A stretch of DNA of 64,000 nt from Xanthoparmelia taractica (lineage: Eukaryota; Ascomycota; Lecanoromycetes; Lecanorales; Parmeliaceae). This document shows positions 11,701 through 23,146 of the stretch, one piece after another (the first letter of the stretch is position 1; every line of letters begins with the position of its first letter). The notes beneath the pieces were generated by a model. That model had not been told where the DNA came from, searched no databases, and was given only the letters and a program-made list of their open reading frames with translations. The DNA lies in the NCBI GenBank assembly GCA_033085395.1, contig JANQBS010000033.1, positions 62,001 to 126,000 of the forward strand. Direction: 5' to 3'. The position numbers were made by a program, and so were the translations under genes.

Positions 11701-14004
11701 AAACTGCGGGAATATCTGTGTTGCCGTCCCTTCGGGACATTAGAATCAGTTTACCGAGGGATTGGAGACTGACCTCGAATCTTTGATCTGGCAGACTCCA
11801 GCATGATACACGACGCAACCATATAGCTCAACTCGGTAAATATGATCTGGATATCGGTGGTATTCTCCCACTGCTCCATAAAACTTATCGCTAACTTTAA
11901 AATGTTCCCTCCAAAGTCATGTGGGATTCGACTGTTGGTAAGAGATGCTTGGACGAAATCGAACGGACTGTCTAGATCACAAGCAAAATGATCGTATGCG
12001 TATTGCAGGTAGGGTTGCAACTCGTCCGCATCGAGTAGCATGCGGAGCTCTGCCTTGCACTCTCTAGCATCACTGCAAGCCGAGGCAATACAGGCGTAAA
12101 GCGTTTCCACTTCGGTTTGAACCAAGTTTGGCCAGCCTCTGGTAGGTACGCGGACAACATTGACCGTCCTGTAATACGAATGAAGGAGTTGCTCGACAGT
12201 CTCAATTAATCGATGGCGATCGCGCCAGAATTGCGCACATTTTTTGAATGTGGGATTGTGATATACAGTCCTCGATAGATTTTCGAAGAGACGTGACGTA
12301 GATGTATCGACGTCCCACAAGTCAGGATCAACGTCATACTTGGAAGCATTGAGGACAATTATGGCGTGCGGAAGGACCGGCTGATTGGAAGACTTTTCCA
12401 AAGCGGCTGCAGCCCAATTCACCAGCTTCTCGAACACACTTTCAATGACCCTACCAAACCCGTAGGGTTAGGCAAAGTGGATAGTAGTAATTCCAGCGGA
12501 AAAGGGCCTCAAGACTCACTGACCTTGGATTGTTGAGCACAAAGACTACCACATCAGAGAAGGTATATAGGAGACGCGGATACAGATGGGTGACCATGAA
12601 CTCCCTGCTTCTTTTCTCGTTTGTGTCGGCCCAGAGGATCTCACCTTCCGAGATGTGATGTATATTTTCCACTTTTCGTTCGAAAGAGTCAACCCGGCCA
12701 AATTCCGATGGCTTGTCCCTCCTTTTTAGCCTTGCTCCCAGTGGTTCTCGTTCACCTCCTTCCAGCCCCTCGCAATCTGCATACATTATAGGATTGTCTG
12801 ACATGCGAGTCTTGGGGTCTGAGTATAGGTGGACATCGCCAGAAGTAGGAACATCGAGCCCTACGGCATCAACCACGGGAGATGGAAAGCACTCGTCATT
12901 AAACATAAGATCTATGACGAGCTTAACAATAGTGCTCTTTCCTGCGCCTGCGATGAGGTGTCAGCACACATGCCTGCTTTATGTGATGGTATCCAAACCT
13001 GTCTGGCCTACAAAGGACACAAGACTTGGAAATCGATGGTCGCGGACACCGAATTTTCCGTCAGGACTGTGGCGGAATGAGGGTTGTAGAGTGTCGGCCA
13101 TGATAGCAGCATATCTACCATAATCTCGGAATGTAGGAAGCCCGGTATCGTCTCTGATAACGCCGAACCATGTCGTGCCTTCATCGTTACTGTGCAGGAT
13201 TTCTTGTTCAGCAGAAGTTGTCTGGACCTCCAAGATAGCCCTTATTTTCTCAGCGGTACGGTAATCGGTTTTTTCGTGCGGAATGGATCCTGGAGCTTTC
13301 CACTGCATCTTATGAGACGTCTGCTTCTCCCAACAGCTAGTACAGAAAGTGCATTCGCAAACGTTGTAGTAATCTCGATTGGTACCAAGTCTTTCACAAG
13401 TATCGCAGAGTTGATCGCCAGATTCCTGCCGGGCTACATTGCTTGCACTCCTGCTCTGGGCAGACCGAGTTGGGATGTCACTAGAGAAGCGATGATGTCA
13501 GCATATACGTCGGCGTAGGGTAGCAGCGGTTGGATACATGAGATCATATGAATGCGGGCCCTCCCTGCTTTTCTCTCCGCTAGGTACGGAAGTATTTCGC
13601 TCAGCCGAACCTCCCTCTACAATGGCATCGTCAAGATCGATAAGATTTATCGGTGTTTGAAGAGTCTTATCACTAGAGCACTGTCAAAAGCCTGTATCAG
13701 TAGCGAGACTTTTTTTTAGGGTCACAAACTGTTTGGCCTGGTATCTTTTTAGTCCAAGAATGGATTCAGATCGGCTGGTGCCTGACCGGTGTCCAGGTAC
13801 GTCAATTTGTCTTTGAGGCGTCGGCGGTCCAGAGATGAGTTCAATCAAGTCCTCTTCATGTCCCAATTGGCAAAGGCCATGATAATGACTGTTGATAGGG
13901 CGTGTGCTGTTGAGATCAGGCTTTCTGTTGGAATTTGGATTCTGACGAACATCCGAGCCACTTGGCAGTAATAACGAAGCGATATGCGGATATCGCGAAC
14001 TCAT
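8719..14004 (-). CDS. Zinc finger-GTPase-RING-patatin phospholipase protein (one frameshift)
   Basis: Large multidomain protein of a fungal patatin-like family; the function of this architecture is not established. Fourteen exons (boundaries 14004-13726, 13680-13538, 13480-12999, 12947-12524, 12450-11774, 11729-11596, 11538-11325, 11284-11047, 10988-10881, 10816-10475, 10414-10357, 10305-9722, 9670-9347, 9284-8719). With one surplus base ignored they sum to 4572 nt (1523 aa). Domains: Cys-rich finger at ~165-189 (CDTC..CECTFCTSC), P-loop GQTGAGKST ~299-307, DCEG ~359, NASKYD ~477 (G-domain-like set), RING-like finger ~792-814, then patatin with DGGGIRG ~863, nucleophile motif GTSTG (Ser~900) and Asp in DGAI ~1057. 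The reading frame breaks at the T6 run 10778-10783 in the patatin domain. Start uncertain (an in-frame alternative lies at 14034). It is divergent with the NACHT gene at 14713. Likely cytosolic lipid hydrolase controlled by a nucleotide switch (inference). Confidence 0.8.
8972..9100 (-). repeat. In-frame tandem duplication in last exon
   Basis: Two adjacent near-identical units, 8972-9034 (63 nt) and 9035-9100 (66 nt), both starting tccgagcgatctagccc and ending aaaggcaatg on the plus strand. They lie in the last exon of the patatin gene and encode two copies of a segment containing IAFRLNSGHNSME, so the duplication keeps the frame. Confidence 0.9.
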
Positions 14005-14712
14005 ATTGGAAGAGCGCAATCTGACCGCCAGCAATTGAAAGAACTTGTATGAGGAGAGAGAGAAGAAGGAAACAGTCCGAAAGAAAGCGAGATAGGCTCA
14101 TGGTAGCCTTTGCGTGAAAGTGGAGGTCACGCAGGTAAGTCAAGACCGGAGGCAGCCCAAAGGATTTGGGAGAGCTGTTGATTCTCCGTAATCTGCCTAG
14201 GGATTTCGAGGAGGCCATATTATCTAAATTCAGGTCTTGCCTCCCATCTAAGAACCCAAACAAAGCGCATAGAGTAGACGCCGTCTGTTCTGAAACCAGG
14301 TAAGTTGGCGCCGACGCAGGTTGTGTTTCAGAGTGATATCCTCAACACCAGTCAGAACATGATTGAAAGAGATCTTGAGGGTCAGTCCTTCTTGACTGCA
14401 GATAAAGTAGATAACTTATTCGACTGCCAAGGTACTCAGCCGAGATCACTTCTTTATTAAGCCGCTATCCTATATTTAGCATAGCATATTCAAAAAATCT
14501 TTTCGCAGCGCCAAGCATTCGCATGGATTCTGAATACCTAGGTAAAGGTACCTACAACAGTAAGGTATGCTAAATATGGCTAGCACTGCGGACCACAACT
14601 TCAACAAGCGCCGCAACTTGAATGACCGAGGTTGTGTAGGACCGGGACAATATTGATGGCATCAATGCTTTGGTGTAGCATTTTCAGATAAGAACAGAGT
14701 ATTACTAGACAT
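14005..14712. promoter_or_regulatory. Shared upstream region of divergent patatin and NACHT genes
   Basis: About 0.7 kb lies between the two start codons. It must hold both 5' ends and both promoters. It contains a 12-bp inverted repeat, atatttagcata at 14472-14483 and its complement at 14566-14577. No specific factor site is recognised. Confidence 0.5.
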
Positions 14713-17372
14713 ATGGCTTCCTCGGCCAGCCCATCAAGCTCCGATGCATGGCAATTGGCTGTCCAACAATACCTCTCTTCACTGCCAGATGCCCAGAAGG
14801 CAGCATTCAAAATCCCAGCAGATGTAGGCATGTGCTTGGAAATGATCATTCAGGCTCAGGGACGGAAGAAAGGGTTCACCCGGCTGATGGAGCTGCTAAA
14901 ACCATTGATCGACCCTCTCAAGCGCTTCGAGGGTGCAATCGATATCATTATGCAAACTCATGGGGGGATAGCCAGTCCGATATGGGGCCCTTTACGGATG
15001 GCCATTACAATGGCAAGCGACCATTTCAAGACGTTTGAGAGCCTGGCCATGATCTTGTACAGAGTCGTCGGGTCACTCGAGCGAGTCACCAACTATGAGA
15101 TGTTGTTCAAAACGAACCCCACGGTGCAAAAGGCCATTGGCGCATTATACAGCGATCTCATCGATTTCTGTACCCGAGTGGTTCAATACCACTCTAGATC
15201 CTCCCTGCGCGCCATGGTCACTTCTTTTGACAAGGACTTTCGCGATGTCTCCGAGCACATCAATTTCCACTGCGCGGAGATTGATTGGATAGCTAATACA
15301 GCAAACATCGAAGAAGGTCAGAGAGCAAGACAGCTTGAGGAGATGGCTCGACACGGTAAGGAAGCACACATCATCCGTCCGTTCTCTGCTTTCGACTATT
15401 CTCTCAAGTTTGTCCATAGTCTTCGGTCACCATACATATTGCCTATCTTTTGCTGAATCTCAGATACTTTTCAGTCCAAACGCGGAACAATGTTCAACGA
15501 TGGCTCTCGCCCTCGAATGTACAGGATGATCTGCATAGACATCTGCTTGAATACATGCCTGGATCCTGTGACTGGATCCTCGAGGCCCCGCAAGCCCAGG
15601 ACTGTCTCGACTCCGAGCGATCAACCACGATGAGAATTTTGGGCCGTCCTGGAACCGGTAAAACAGTTTTGACATCATTTCTGATCAATCATCTGGCCGA
15701 GCAAAATAAGAAGAATGTGCTTTATTTCTTCTGCAAAACCGGTGAGACAGAGAAGCAGGAAACCACGCATGTTTTACGGACTCTACTATCCCAGCTTCTC
15801 CACATCGACGAGGCTTTATATCGCGATGTCGAGCCCTTGTACACGAAAAGCGGACGTGCCACGGCGGATTCCTACGTCGAAGTATACGCTGCGCTCCTCC
15901 TTGCCCTCTCGAAGACCACAAAACCAATGTTTATCTTGATCGATGCTCTTGATGAGTCTCGAGAGCCCGAGAATCTCCTTCAGACGCTTTTCGAGGCACA
16001 ACGCGTTGCGGGAGGGGAAATGACCATGCTATTCACTAGTCGTCACATGCAATTCCCCTTCTCCTTTGACGAAGATCTGTTATTCGATTCGAACACCGCG
16101 AATGAACCCATTCAAAAATATGTCGATCATCGAGTGTTGCAGATGAAGACACTCTCTGACGGAGTACTTGGACTTATAGTAGTCCGTCAAATAACCCGTG
16201 CAGCAGACGGCTTGTGGCTTTATGCACGACTCATGTTAGATGAGATAGAAAAACTGCCCAGTGCGGCACTCATTCAACGTCATCTGCGGAATATCCCTCA
16301 TGGTTTGACACAATTATACACTCAAATCCTTCGGTCGAAAGAGTCAACGTTCACGGCAGTAGATATAGAATTCGCGCAGCAAGTGTTGTTGTGGTTTGAC
16401 GTTAGCGATTATTGTCCCGCATTCCTACCTAGATCTTATGTGGACTACGAGACATTGGTTCTTGTCATCCAAAAAGTCAACTTTGGACAGCCTCTATTCA
16501 ATGTAGCAGAATTGGTGTCGAGCTTGTGCTCTCCTTTGATGAGGGTGGATGATTTCAGACAAGTTGATGGAATGCCCTCCCTTCACGAGTATCAGATAAG
16601 TCCAGCTCACCATACAGCGGACCAGTACATCAGAGAAAGCCAGAATCTACCAGCTGCGAGTTTGCCGTTGCTGTTGCGACCGAGGAGATTACGCCAACTC
16701 CATCGATGCAACACGTCCGTTTGGTACTTCACTGCTTGCGAGACGTCTGCCACACATCTCCAGAACCTCCGCGATGCTCCCGAGCGAGATACCTATGGTT
16801 CCTATTTCGAGATGGCTTATGGACTATGGAATGCTTTACACCTCACTCACCTGCCAATAGATCTTGACGAACATGAAACAAATGAAGCCTCGACTCTACT
16901 GGAAGAGCTCACCAATTACATAAGCTCCGAACGTTGTTTGAGATGGGTAGAGACGGCCATAATAATCAACGATATCGGCAAATGGAGCAAGCTGCTTCTT
17001 AATGTCGAAACAGGCCTCGACATCGCGAAAGAAAACGGTGATTCGAGGAGTATTGCGGCCTTCCAAAATTACCAAAACGCTCGGATGACCTTTCTGGTTG
17101 ATTACGCCTTCGTACTGCAGACCACAGGACCAGATCATTATTACCTCGAGAGTCCCGCTCTCATGCCAGATGGATTCCACACGCGGCCACTAGCGGTAAG
17201 AATGCTGGCAATCGGCCAAAAGTGGCATGAAGTGCATCGGTGAGGGGGTCGCAGGCCGATTCAAATCCTTTGGCTAACGACCTGATCTACCAGACCATCA
17301 GTACAACAAATGCATCTTTTGGAAGCTAGAGCTCAATTGAAGCCGACATCGCAAAGCGAACGCAAGGATTGA
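14713..17372 (+). CDS. STAND/NACHT NLR-like protein with DUF7708-like N-terminus
   Basis: Fungal NLR-like signalling ATPase; relatives act in non-self recognition and programmed cell death. Exons 14713-15355, 15475-17239 and 17294-17372 total 2487 nt (828 aa). Seen: an N-terminal helical region (residues 1-214) resembling the DUF7708 domain often found ahead of fungal NACHT modules, then a nephrocystin-3-like NACHT with Walker A GRPGTGKT (~271-278) and Walker B FILIDALDES (~367-376), and a SRH arginine motif after it. The C-terminal ~300 residues have no ankyrin, TPR or WD repeat that I can see, so the usual sensing array is absent or too diverged. Short introns (119 and 54 nt) have good signals, and the last small exon was placed because its acceptor keeps the frame past an early stop at 17241. 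Divergent with the patatin gene. Confidence 0.85.
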
Positions 17373-19273
17373 CCGACTGGGTTAGGGTCGGATCACCGAG
17401 GACTCGAAGAATCAATCGACTACCTGGCAGGGGAGAAATGGGTTAGGGCAGCAAGAGGCTTACTTCGTGCGCTCGAAAGCCAAGCCACCCGTCGGGGCCC
17501 TCCAGGGCAAAAAATACGTTACGACCAAATCCCCCGTGCCACATCGGCTCTTTCCTTCTGGGGAAGCTGAATCACGGTACGTAGCTCAAGGCGCAATTAG
17601 GGCCGGGTAAAGCAAGGACCTGCGCCGGATCGACCGTTCCCATAAACTTGGTTACCCGGCTTCCAAGATCTTGCGGGTACAAAGCCATTGGAAAGTCAGC
17701 AAGCAAAAGACGGTAAAATTTTGGCTTCATCACATTGGGGCACGACTAGCTCTTTTAGACGCCTATTCCATATTCTGATGAATCAAGCGACTGTCGCTTG
17801 CGGGCTTCTGATTATATTGTTTGCAAGCTTCATCTCCGTGAGGCAGATTTCAGGTGGCAGGTGCGATGCAAAGAATGAGTATCGATGAAGAGGCTGTGGC
17901 TTTAGGACAAGGTACATGAACAAAGCGAGGATACATCTACTCTCATGGCCGCGACTACTATTCAAGAATGGCTTGGACATCTATGGATGTAGAGACTCCT
18001 GAAATGCCAGTACCGTGAATGTCTGAAGAACCAAGCACAGCAGGCCATGGAGTAGGCTCGCATAAAAAAATACGATGTCGGCACATTAACGCCAAGCGCG
18101 ACTAATCCGCTGCTCTGGGCAGAAGGATTTTGCCTGTTACAAAAGACAAGTCACGAAAATTACTGAATTGGGAAGGCCGTTGTGCGGTTCCTTGGTCATA
18201 ATAATATTCTATATATCAATACTAATTATCCTGAGGGATTACTAGTATAACCAACAAGGTTGGCTGATTAAGTTGTTGGTGCAAGTACTAAGGCTGAGTG
18301 GCTGTTTCCATCATCCTTCGTGTATTACTTTCGTATTTCCGATGGGCTGCTAACTTTTTTTATTATTACCAACATGATCCTACCTTACTAACACACTGCT
18401 GCTTACTACAGTCAGCTTCTAATCGTATGGGAACACGCTAAGTGTAGCGTGTTCCCATACGATTGGGCCCAATATCGAATGCTAATATATCATTCGGTAC
18501 CTTTATCATTCATCATTCTCTTATGTACCTAGGAATGCCTGACATTGACCGCGGCTCTGATTGAAGCCACGTGCTAATCTGCATCTTACCTTCTTCCGAC
18601 TTTCATTACTACCCTCCGATTTGATCACTCCGACTCATGGTTGGTAGTATTATTCCCGGACACTCACACTTGGATCCATGGCGCCTGAAAGATTGTCGCG
18701 CATGACTCAAATTCTACCAGCTACAAACCTTCAAGAACAAATTATATACAGAAAGACAATCAGAATTCTTTGCACTATAACCCTTCCTCAATCTGAGTGA
18801 ATCCGAGTGACAGTGGTGGGAAAGCTATCGCCCCTTAACTGCTGAAATGCTACGCTGTTTTGTTACTTGCGAGCCGTCTTAATTTCCTATTCTAGCGCCT
18901 TTTCGGGCTTCCCTTGTTTGTATAATGTACCTGCTGAGGATGATACAGCAGCACGCTTACCAAAAAGCTGACTATTGGCCGAAGCATCGACTCGACTATG
19001 GTGAAATGATGCTTACAGAAAGTTTATGTGGCATACAGGATACTGCACGTCACTTCGTGCCTGGGTCTCTATCATACCCTAGCGGTGTGACTTTCCTTAA
19101 GCACCGAACATTCCGATCCGTTTTCCAAAGCTTTTGTATAAGCTCCGACACCTTCAGTATAATACGTGATCTCCCTCTTTCTTTTTAAAAAAGACACCGC
19201 CTTTTCTCAACCACGGTCAACCACTAGCTGAAAGACATCCATTACATAGTCCCTTCATAAAAGTTTGTTTCTC
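17373..19273. other. Gene-free spacer with hairpin
   Basis: No coding gene is supported over 1.9 kb. A short frame at 17688-17888 has no family signal. The only clear structure is the perfect inverted repeat at 18421-18464, listed separately. No transposase or long terminal repeat is visible. Confidence 0.6.
18421..18464. repeat. Perfect 20-bp inverted repeat (hairpin)
   Basis: Left arm aatcgtatgggaacacgcta at 18421-18440, 4-nt spacer agtg, and an exact reverse complement at 18445-18464. Pairing stops at the next base on each side. No gene overlaps it. Confidence 0.95.
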
Positions 19274-21016
19274 ATGATGATGCATCTATTATCCATCCTT
19301 AGTGCTCTTCTCTTTTGCAGTACCTATGTTTTGGGTGCACCACCTGTCAAGCCTGCAAACCAGTCCCAGTATTCTCCACAAATTCAAAAGATCATCAAGA
19401 ATGCCAAAGCAGATGGAATCGACTTGCTCGCCTTACCATTTGCCGCCGCTGCCTTTGCCGGCATCGAGGAAGCTCAAAGGCCTGTAAAGACCAACAAAAC
19501 TGTTACAGCTGAGAGGATCAACGTACATGGTGTGTGGATCCAGAAACTTTTCGGAGCCCTGAGATGCTCATGGACTAAACATCCGTTTTATCTAGCACAT
19601 GCGATCCCAACATGGTACGCAAACCTGATTCCAGTTCCACCCGGGACCGCCACGCCTCTCCCACCGTGGAGTGTTCAAAGCCATCTTGCTTTCATGGCCG
19701 CCAATGGTAAGGCATCTGATTGGTATCTCAAGATGCGCCTTTTGAACTCTTGGGTCTAGATATCAGCCACGACGTTATCTCCATCTCGACCCCTGGTTCG
19801 CAGATATACCCTGGAAACCAAGCGTACTCCGTCGGCCTTGCCAGGCTATTGAACGAGGTGGGTGATTCAAGGTGGTCCAAGACTGCTTCCGGAATGCTGA
19901 CGATACTATACGAAAACAGTATGTAGCAGCGGTATGTGGAGAGTCGATCATTTACTGAATATTTTCGCTCACGCTCATTCATCAGCTCGTGCGAACTTAC
20001 CCAAAGCAATTCTCTTTCTATGCAACCGCCCCCCTACCCTACGTACAAGCAGCGTGAGTACCACTGTGGCCTCTGCTAGTGTCCCAACCAAGGACAAATT
20101 AATAACCTACATTCGTCCAGTATCAAAGAAATCGAATATGCCCGCTCGCATCTCGGAGCCGCTGGTACCGTCCTTCTATCCAATCACGAGGGCTTCTACC
20201 TCGGCGACCCAAGCTTCACCTCATTCTTCAAATTCCTCAATTCCCGCCCCAGCAAACAAGAAGCCATCTTCGTCCACCCAAACACGCCCATTCTCCGCCT
20301 CAACGGCACCCTCGTCCCCGCCAACCCAAGTAAGTCCAGTCCCGCAGCCCAAAAAGAGCCTCCCTCCCTTCCCTCAAACGTCCGCCAAGTTAGTAAGTAA
20401 GTAGGCAAAAAAGCTAACCGGAGCGGTTACGAAAACCCCAAACAGCAATCTATCCCACCTTCTTCGCCGAATTCTACTTTGACACCGCCCGCAGCGTCAT
20501 CAGCCTGACGCTGAGCCAGACGCTCGCGAACTTCACAAAGATAAACTACCAGCTGCCGCACGAAGGCGACGCATGGCCCAGCATCGAAGATCGGTTTTTG
20601 AAATCCGGCCCGCCGGCTGTGGAGAAGGCTTCGAAGGAAATCTACAATACGCGGTATGTCCCCCCCACCTTCCCCCCACCTTCACCCTCCCCCTTCTCCC
20701 CCGTCAACCCTCCCCCCTCACCCCCAATACCTCAAAAACCACACCACCCAACTGACCCCTCCTCCCACCCGACAGATTCTGGTACGACAGCGCCGGCCCC
20801 GTCTTCTACAACCAAGTAAAAGGCCTCCTCGGCTACGGCGTCCCGGCCTCCCAGCTCGTCCTCGGCACAGACTACCCTTACGTCCCGCCCTTTGTGCCGC
20901 CGTTTACGGAAACGGAGTCGATTCCGCAGTCTATAATGGATGCGACGTTCCTTAGCGACAAGGAGAAGGGGGCCGTGTTTACGAATGCGAGGGGGATTTT
21001 TGGGGGGGAGATCTGA
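19274..21016 (+). CDS. Secreted amidohydrolase (ACMSD / amidohydro_2 family)
   Basis: Metal-dependent TIM-barrel hydrolase or decarboxylase of the amidohydrolase-2 family, which includes 2-amino-3-carboxymuconate semialdehyde and 6-methylsalicylate decarboxylases; the substrate is unknown. Seven exons: 19274-19529, 19596-19706, 19760-19857, 19986-20053, 20121-20329, 20446-20653 and 20776-21016, summing to 1191 nt = 396 aa. Seen: a signal peptide (hydrophobic stretch ending VLGAPP near residue 22), then the metal-binding HxH as VHAHAIPTWY (His85, His87) created by splicing intron 1, a further His in FVHPN (~230), and GTDYPY (Asp~348) near the end. Start is the first of three consecutive ATG codons. 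Most relatives are cytosolic, so the leader is unusual. No metabolic cluster is apparent around it. Confidence 0.88.
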
Positions 21017-22597
21017 GTTGTGAGTTCTTGTAGGTGTGAGGGGAAAGGGGGGGAGGGGGGGGGGTTAAAAAGGGGAGAGGTGGTGTGGTTTGTAGGCTGA
21101 AAAGTGGGAGATTTGGTGGTTTCTTTCGAAAGGCATGAGCGCTTGCTTGGATTCACTTTCATAGGATGTGGTATGTGCATATTATTATATGTATATCTAT
21201 ATGTATATCTATATGTATATCTATATGTATATATATGTATATGTATATGTATATGTATCTATATATCTATATATATGTATGAGCACTAGGAATTAGACTT
21301 GCATCACTCTTGGAAGTGAAATAGAATCGAGCATACTAACAGCTCCCACGCTCATTCAATCACAGCATTCACATCCATTCACTCATTCAATTCACCTCCC
21401 TCGTTCTCATCCCCAAAGACAAACCCCTATTCATAGTAAAAGAAGTCACTCGTACTAGATAGATACCCTTGTGGCAAGCCCCAGATATCAAATCGCCTTT
21501 GCATGCTATTCGAAGACAACATGAAAAAAAAACCAAAAAACCAATTCGCAGCAAAGGTGATGGATAAGTATAGATAGCTCGTAGCAGCAGATAATCAAAC
21601 GCGTTGTAAAGCGTTGTCTTGCATTGCATATCATGCTTTTAAGATATATCGATCCATTTATCCATCTATCTATCAATCGATCCATACAGATAGGTATCTG
21701 CAAGCAAGCAAGTAAGCAAGCTAGACATATGTATACCACACTTCTCTCTCTCTTTACCTCTTCCTCTCCGTTATATCAGGAGCCTCCCTCTACCGCTATA
21801 CCATGTTTCCAACCAACCTCATCCCGTCAAGCCAAGTTGAGAAAAACTCCTCCGTCTTCCCCCGCCTTCTCTCTCAACGTACTCCCCACCAATATGAAGC
21901 AAAGGGCCGTCGTTTCCCCAATATGAATTGGAACCAGATAGCCAGTATCCCCTGCTTCACGATCGATTGCGTAATCGTTCAAGGATTGGATGAATGAATG
22001 AATGAATGAATGAGTGAGCGAGAGAGTGAATGCTTTTGGGTATGTGTCATTCTCGAGGTGGAAAGGAGGAGGAGGAGGGGGGGTAAGGAAAAGGAACGAC
22101 TCTATATATATACCCAGTCTTCACTCCTGCCAATCTGCCATCCGCATTCACATCCAAAAGAACAGTGAATCAGACCAGCAGAGCAAAGCAGTGAATGTGA
22201 CCTGGTGAATCAACCTGGTGAATCAGACGGACGAAGCAATCAAACTGGTGAATCGGACAGATGAGACAAAATAAGTGAACAGCGATGGTGAACACAACCC
22301 GGTGCCAGGAACGCTAACTTGTCTTCCCTGTCGACGACATCATCGCCCTTCTTCCATCCTCCATATTTAAACCTCCACCTTCTTCCACCTTCTTCCTCCT
22401 TCCACATTTCCAACATCAACCATCCCCCCCAACAACCAAAGGCCTACCACGCAAGCGAGCTGGCAAGAACATACACAAGGGGCAAACGGGCTCACAGTCT
22501 TCGAGTCTAGGAAATCCTAAAAAAAGAATACACCAGGTAAGCCAGGTCCCTCCAGACATGACTAAGAACACATCAGTCTGAACACCTCCAGCAAAAG
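21017..22597. other. Spacer with microsatellites
   Basis: No gene is supported. It holds the 3' region of the amidohydrolase, a TATA/TGTATA-rich microsatellite (about 21183-21277), a GAAT tetranucleotide run (about 21990-22010), and several copies of a ctggtgaatc-like motif between 22199 and 22256, just upstream of the F-box gene. Confidence 0.6.
21183..21277. repeat. TA-rich microsatellite
   Basis: Tandem units of atgtatatctat and atgtat in an otherwise non-coding stretch. Confidence 0.85.
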
Positions 22598-23146
22598 ATG
22601 CCTGCCCGGAACCTCGACAGCATCCCGGTCGAAACGATGGGACAAATAACCTCCTACCTCCGCCCTTCCGCCATTGCAAGAATGCACCTCGTCTCCAAGG
22701 GCGTCCGTAACATCACCGCGCCCGCCCCGCCCCTCAGTCCGGCCTCCTTCTACCGCTTCCACCAAGAGTTCGAAGCAAGCGCGCGCCTAAAGACGCCCAT
22801 CAAGCTGGTCTGCAGGAGCTGCCTGCTGCTGCTGGAGCCCGACCGCTACCAGGACAGCCAGGCCAAGCGCCGCTGCGACAAGATGAGCGGACGGGTGTGC
22901 TTCGCGTGCGGGGTCCTGGAGGGGACTTATAATGTGCGCAACTTCTCCTACCGGAAGGAGAATTGTTTCTCGTGCTTCGGGTGCCCGGAGCCCAAGAAGG
23001 TGGAGGAGGAGGCGCAGTATGATTTCCCCGAGCCGAGGTTGCAGTCATTCAATGTGGTTTGGCGGCCGGATAGGGGGACGAAGAGGTGGTGCAAGAAGTG
23101 TTGGAGCACGGTGATGATGTTTGCCAACAAGAGACTGGTCGTCTGA
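22598..23146 (+). CDS. F-box-like Cys-rich protein (copy 1)
   Basis: Single-exon protein of 182 aa. Seen: an N-terminal F-box-like segment (IPVETMGQITSYL, then a leucine/valine-rich helix with LVSKGVR), then a cysteine-rich body with four CxxC-type pairs (CRSC, CFAC, CFSCFGC and CKKC). This matches the fungal F-box families that carry an SCF-binding motif and a zinc-binding C-terminus. Its role would be substrate choice for SCF ubiquitin ligase (inference from family; the substrate is unknown). The next gene downstream has the same layout, so the two look like diverged tandem paralogues. Confidence 0.75.
   Translation: MPARNLDSIPVETMGQITSYLRPSAIARMHLVSKGVRNITAPAPPLSPASFYRFHQEFEASARLKTPIKLVCRSCLLLLEPDRYQDSQAKRRCDKMSGRVCFACGVLEGTYNVRNFSYRKENCFSCFGCPEPKKVEEEAQYDFPEPRLQSFNVVWRPDRGTKRWCKKCWSTVMMFANKRLVV

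Noticed and set aside
14713..15355. Amyloid or HeLo effector at the NACHT N-terminus
   Set aside because: The region looks like the helical DUF7708 type; no amyloid repeat is visible.
17240..17293. T-loop-like gattcaaatcc suggesting a tRNA gene
   Set aside because: No acceptor or anticodon stem; it is inside an intron of the NACHT gene.
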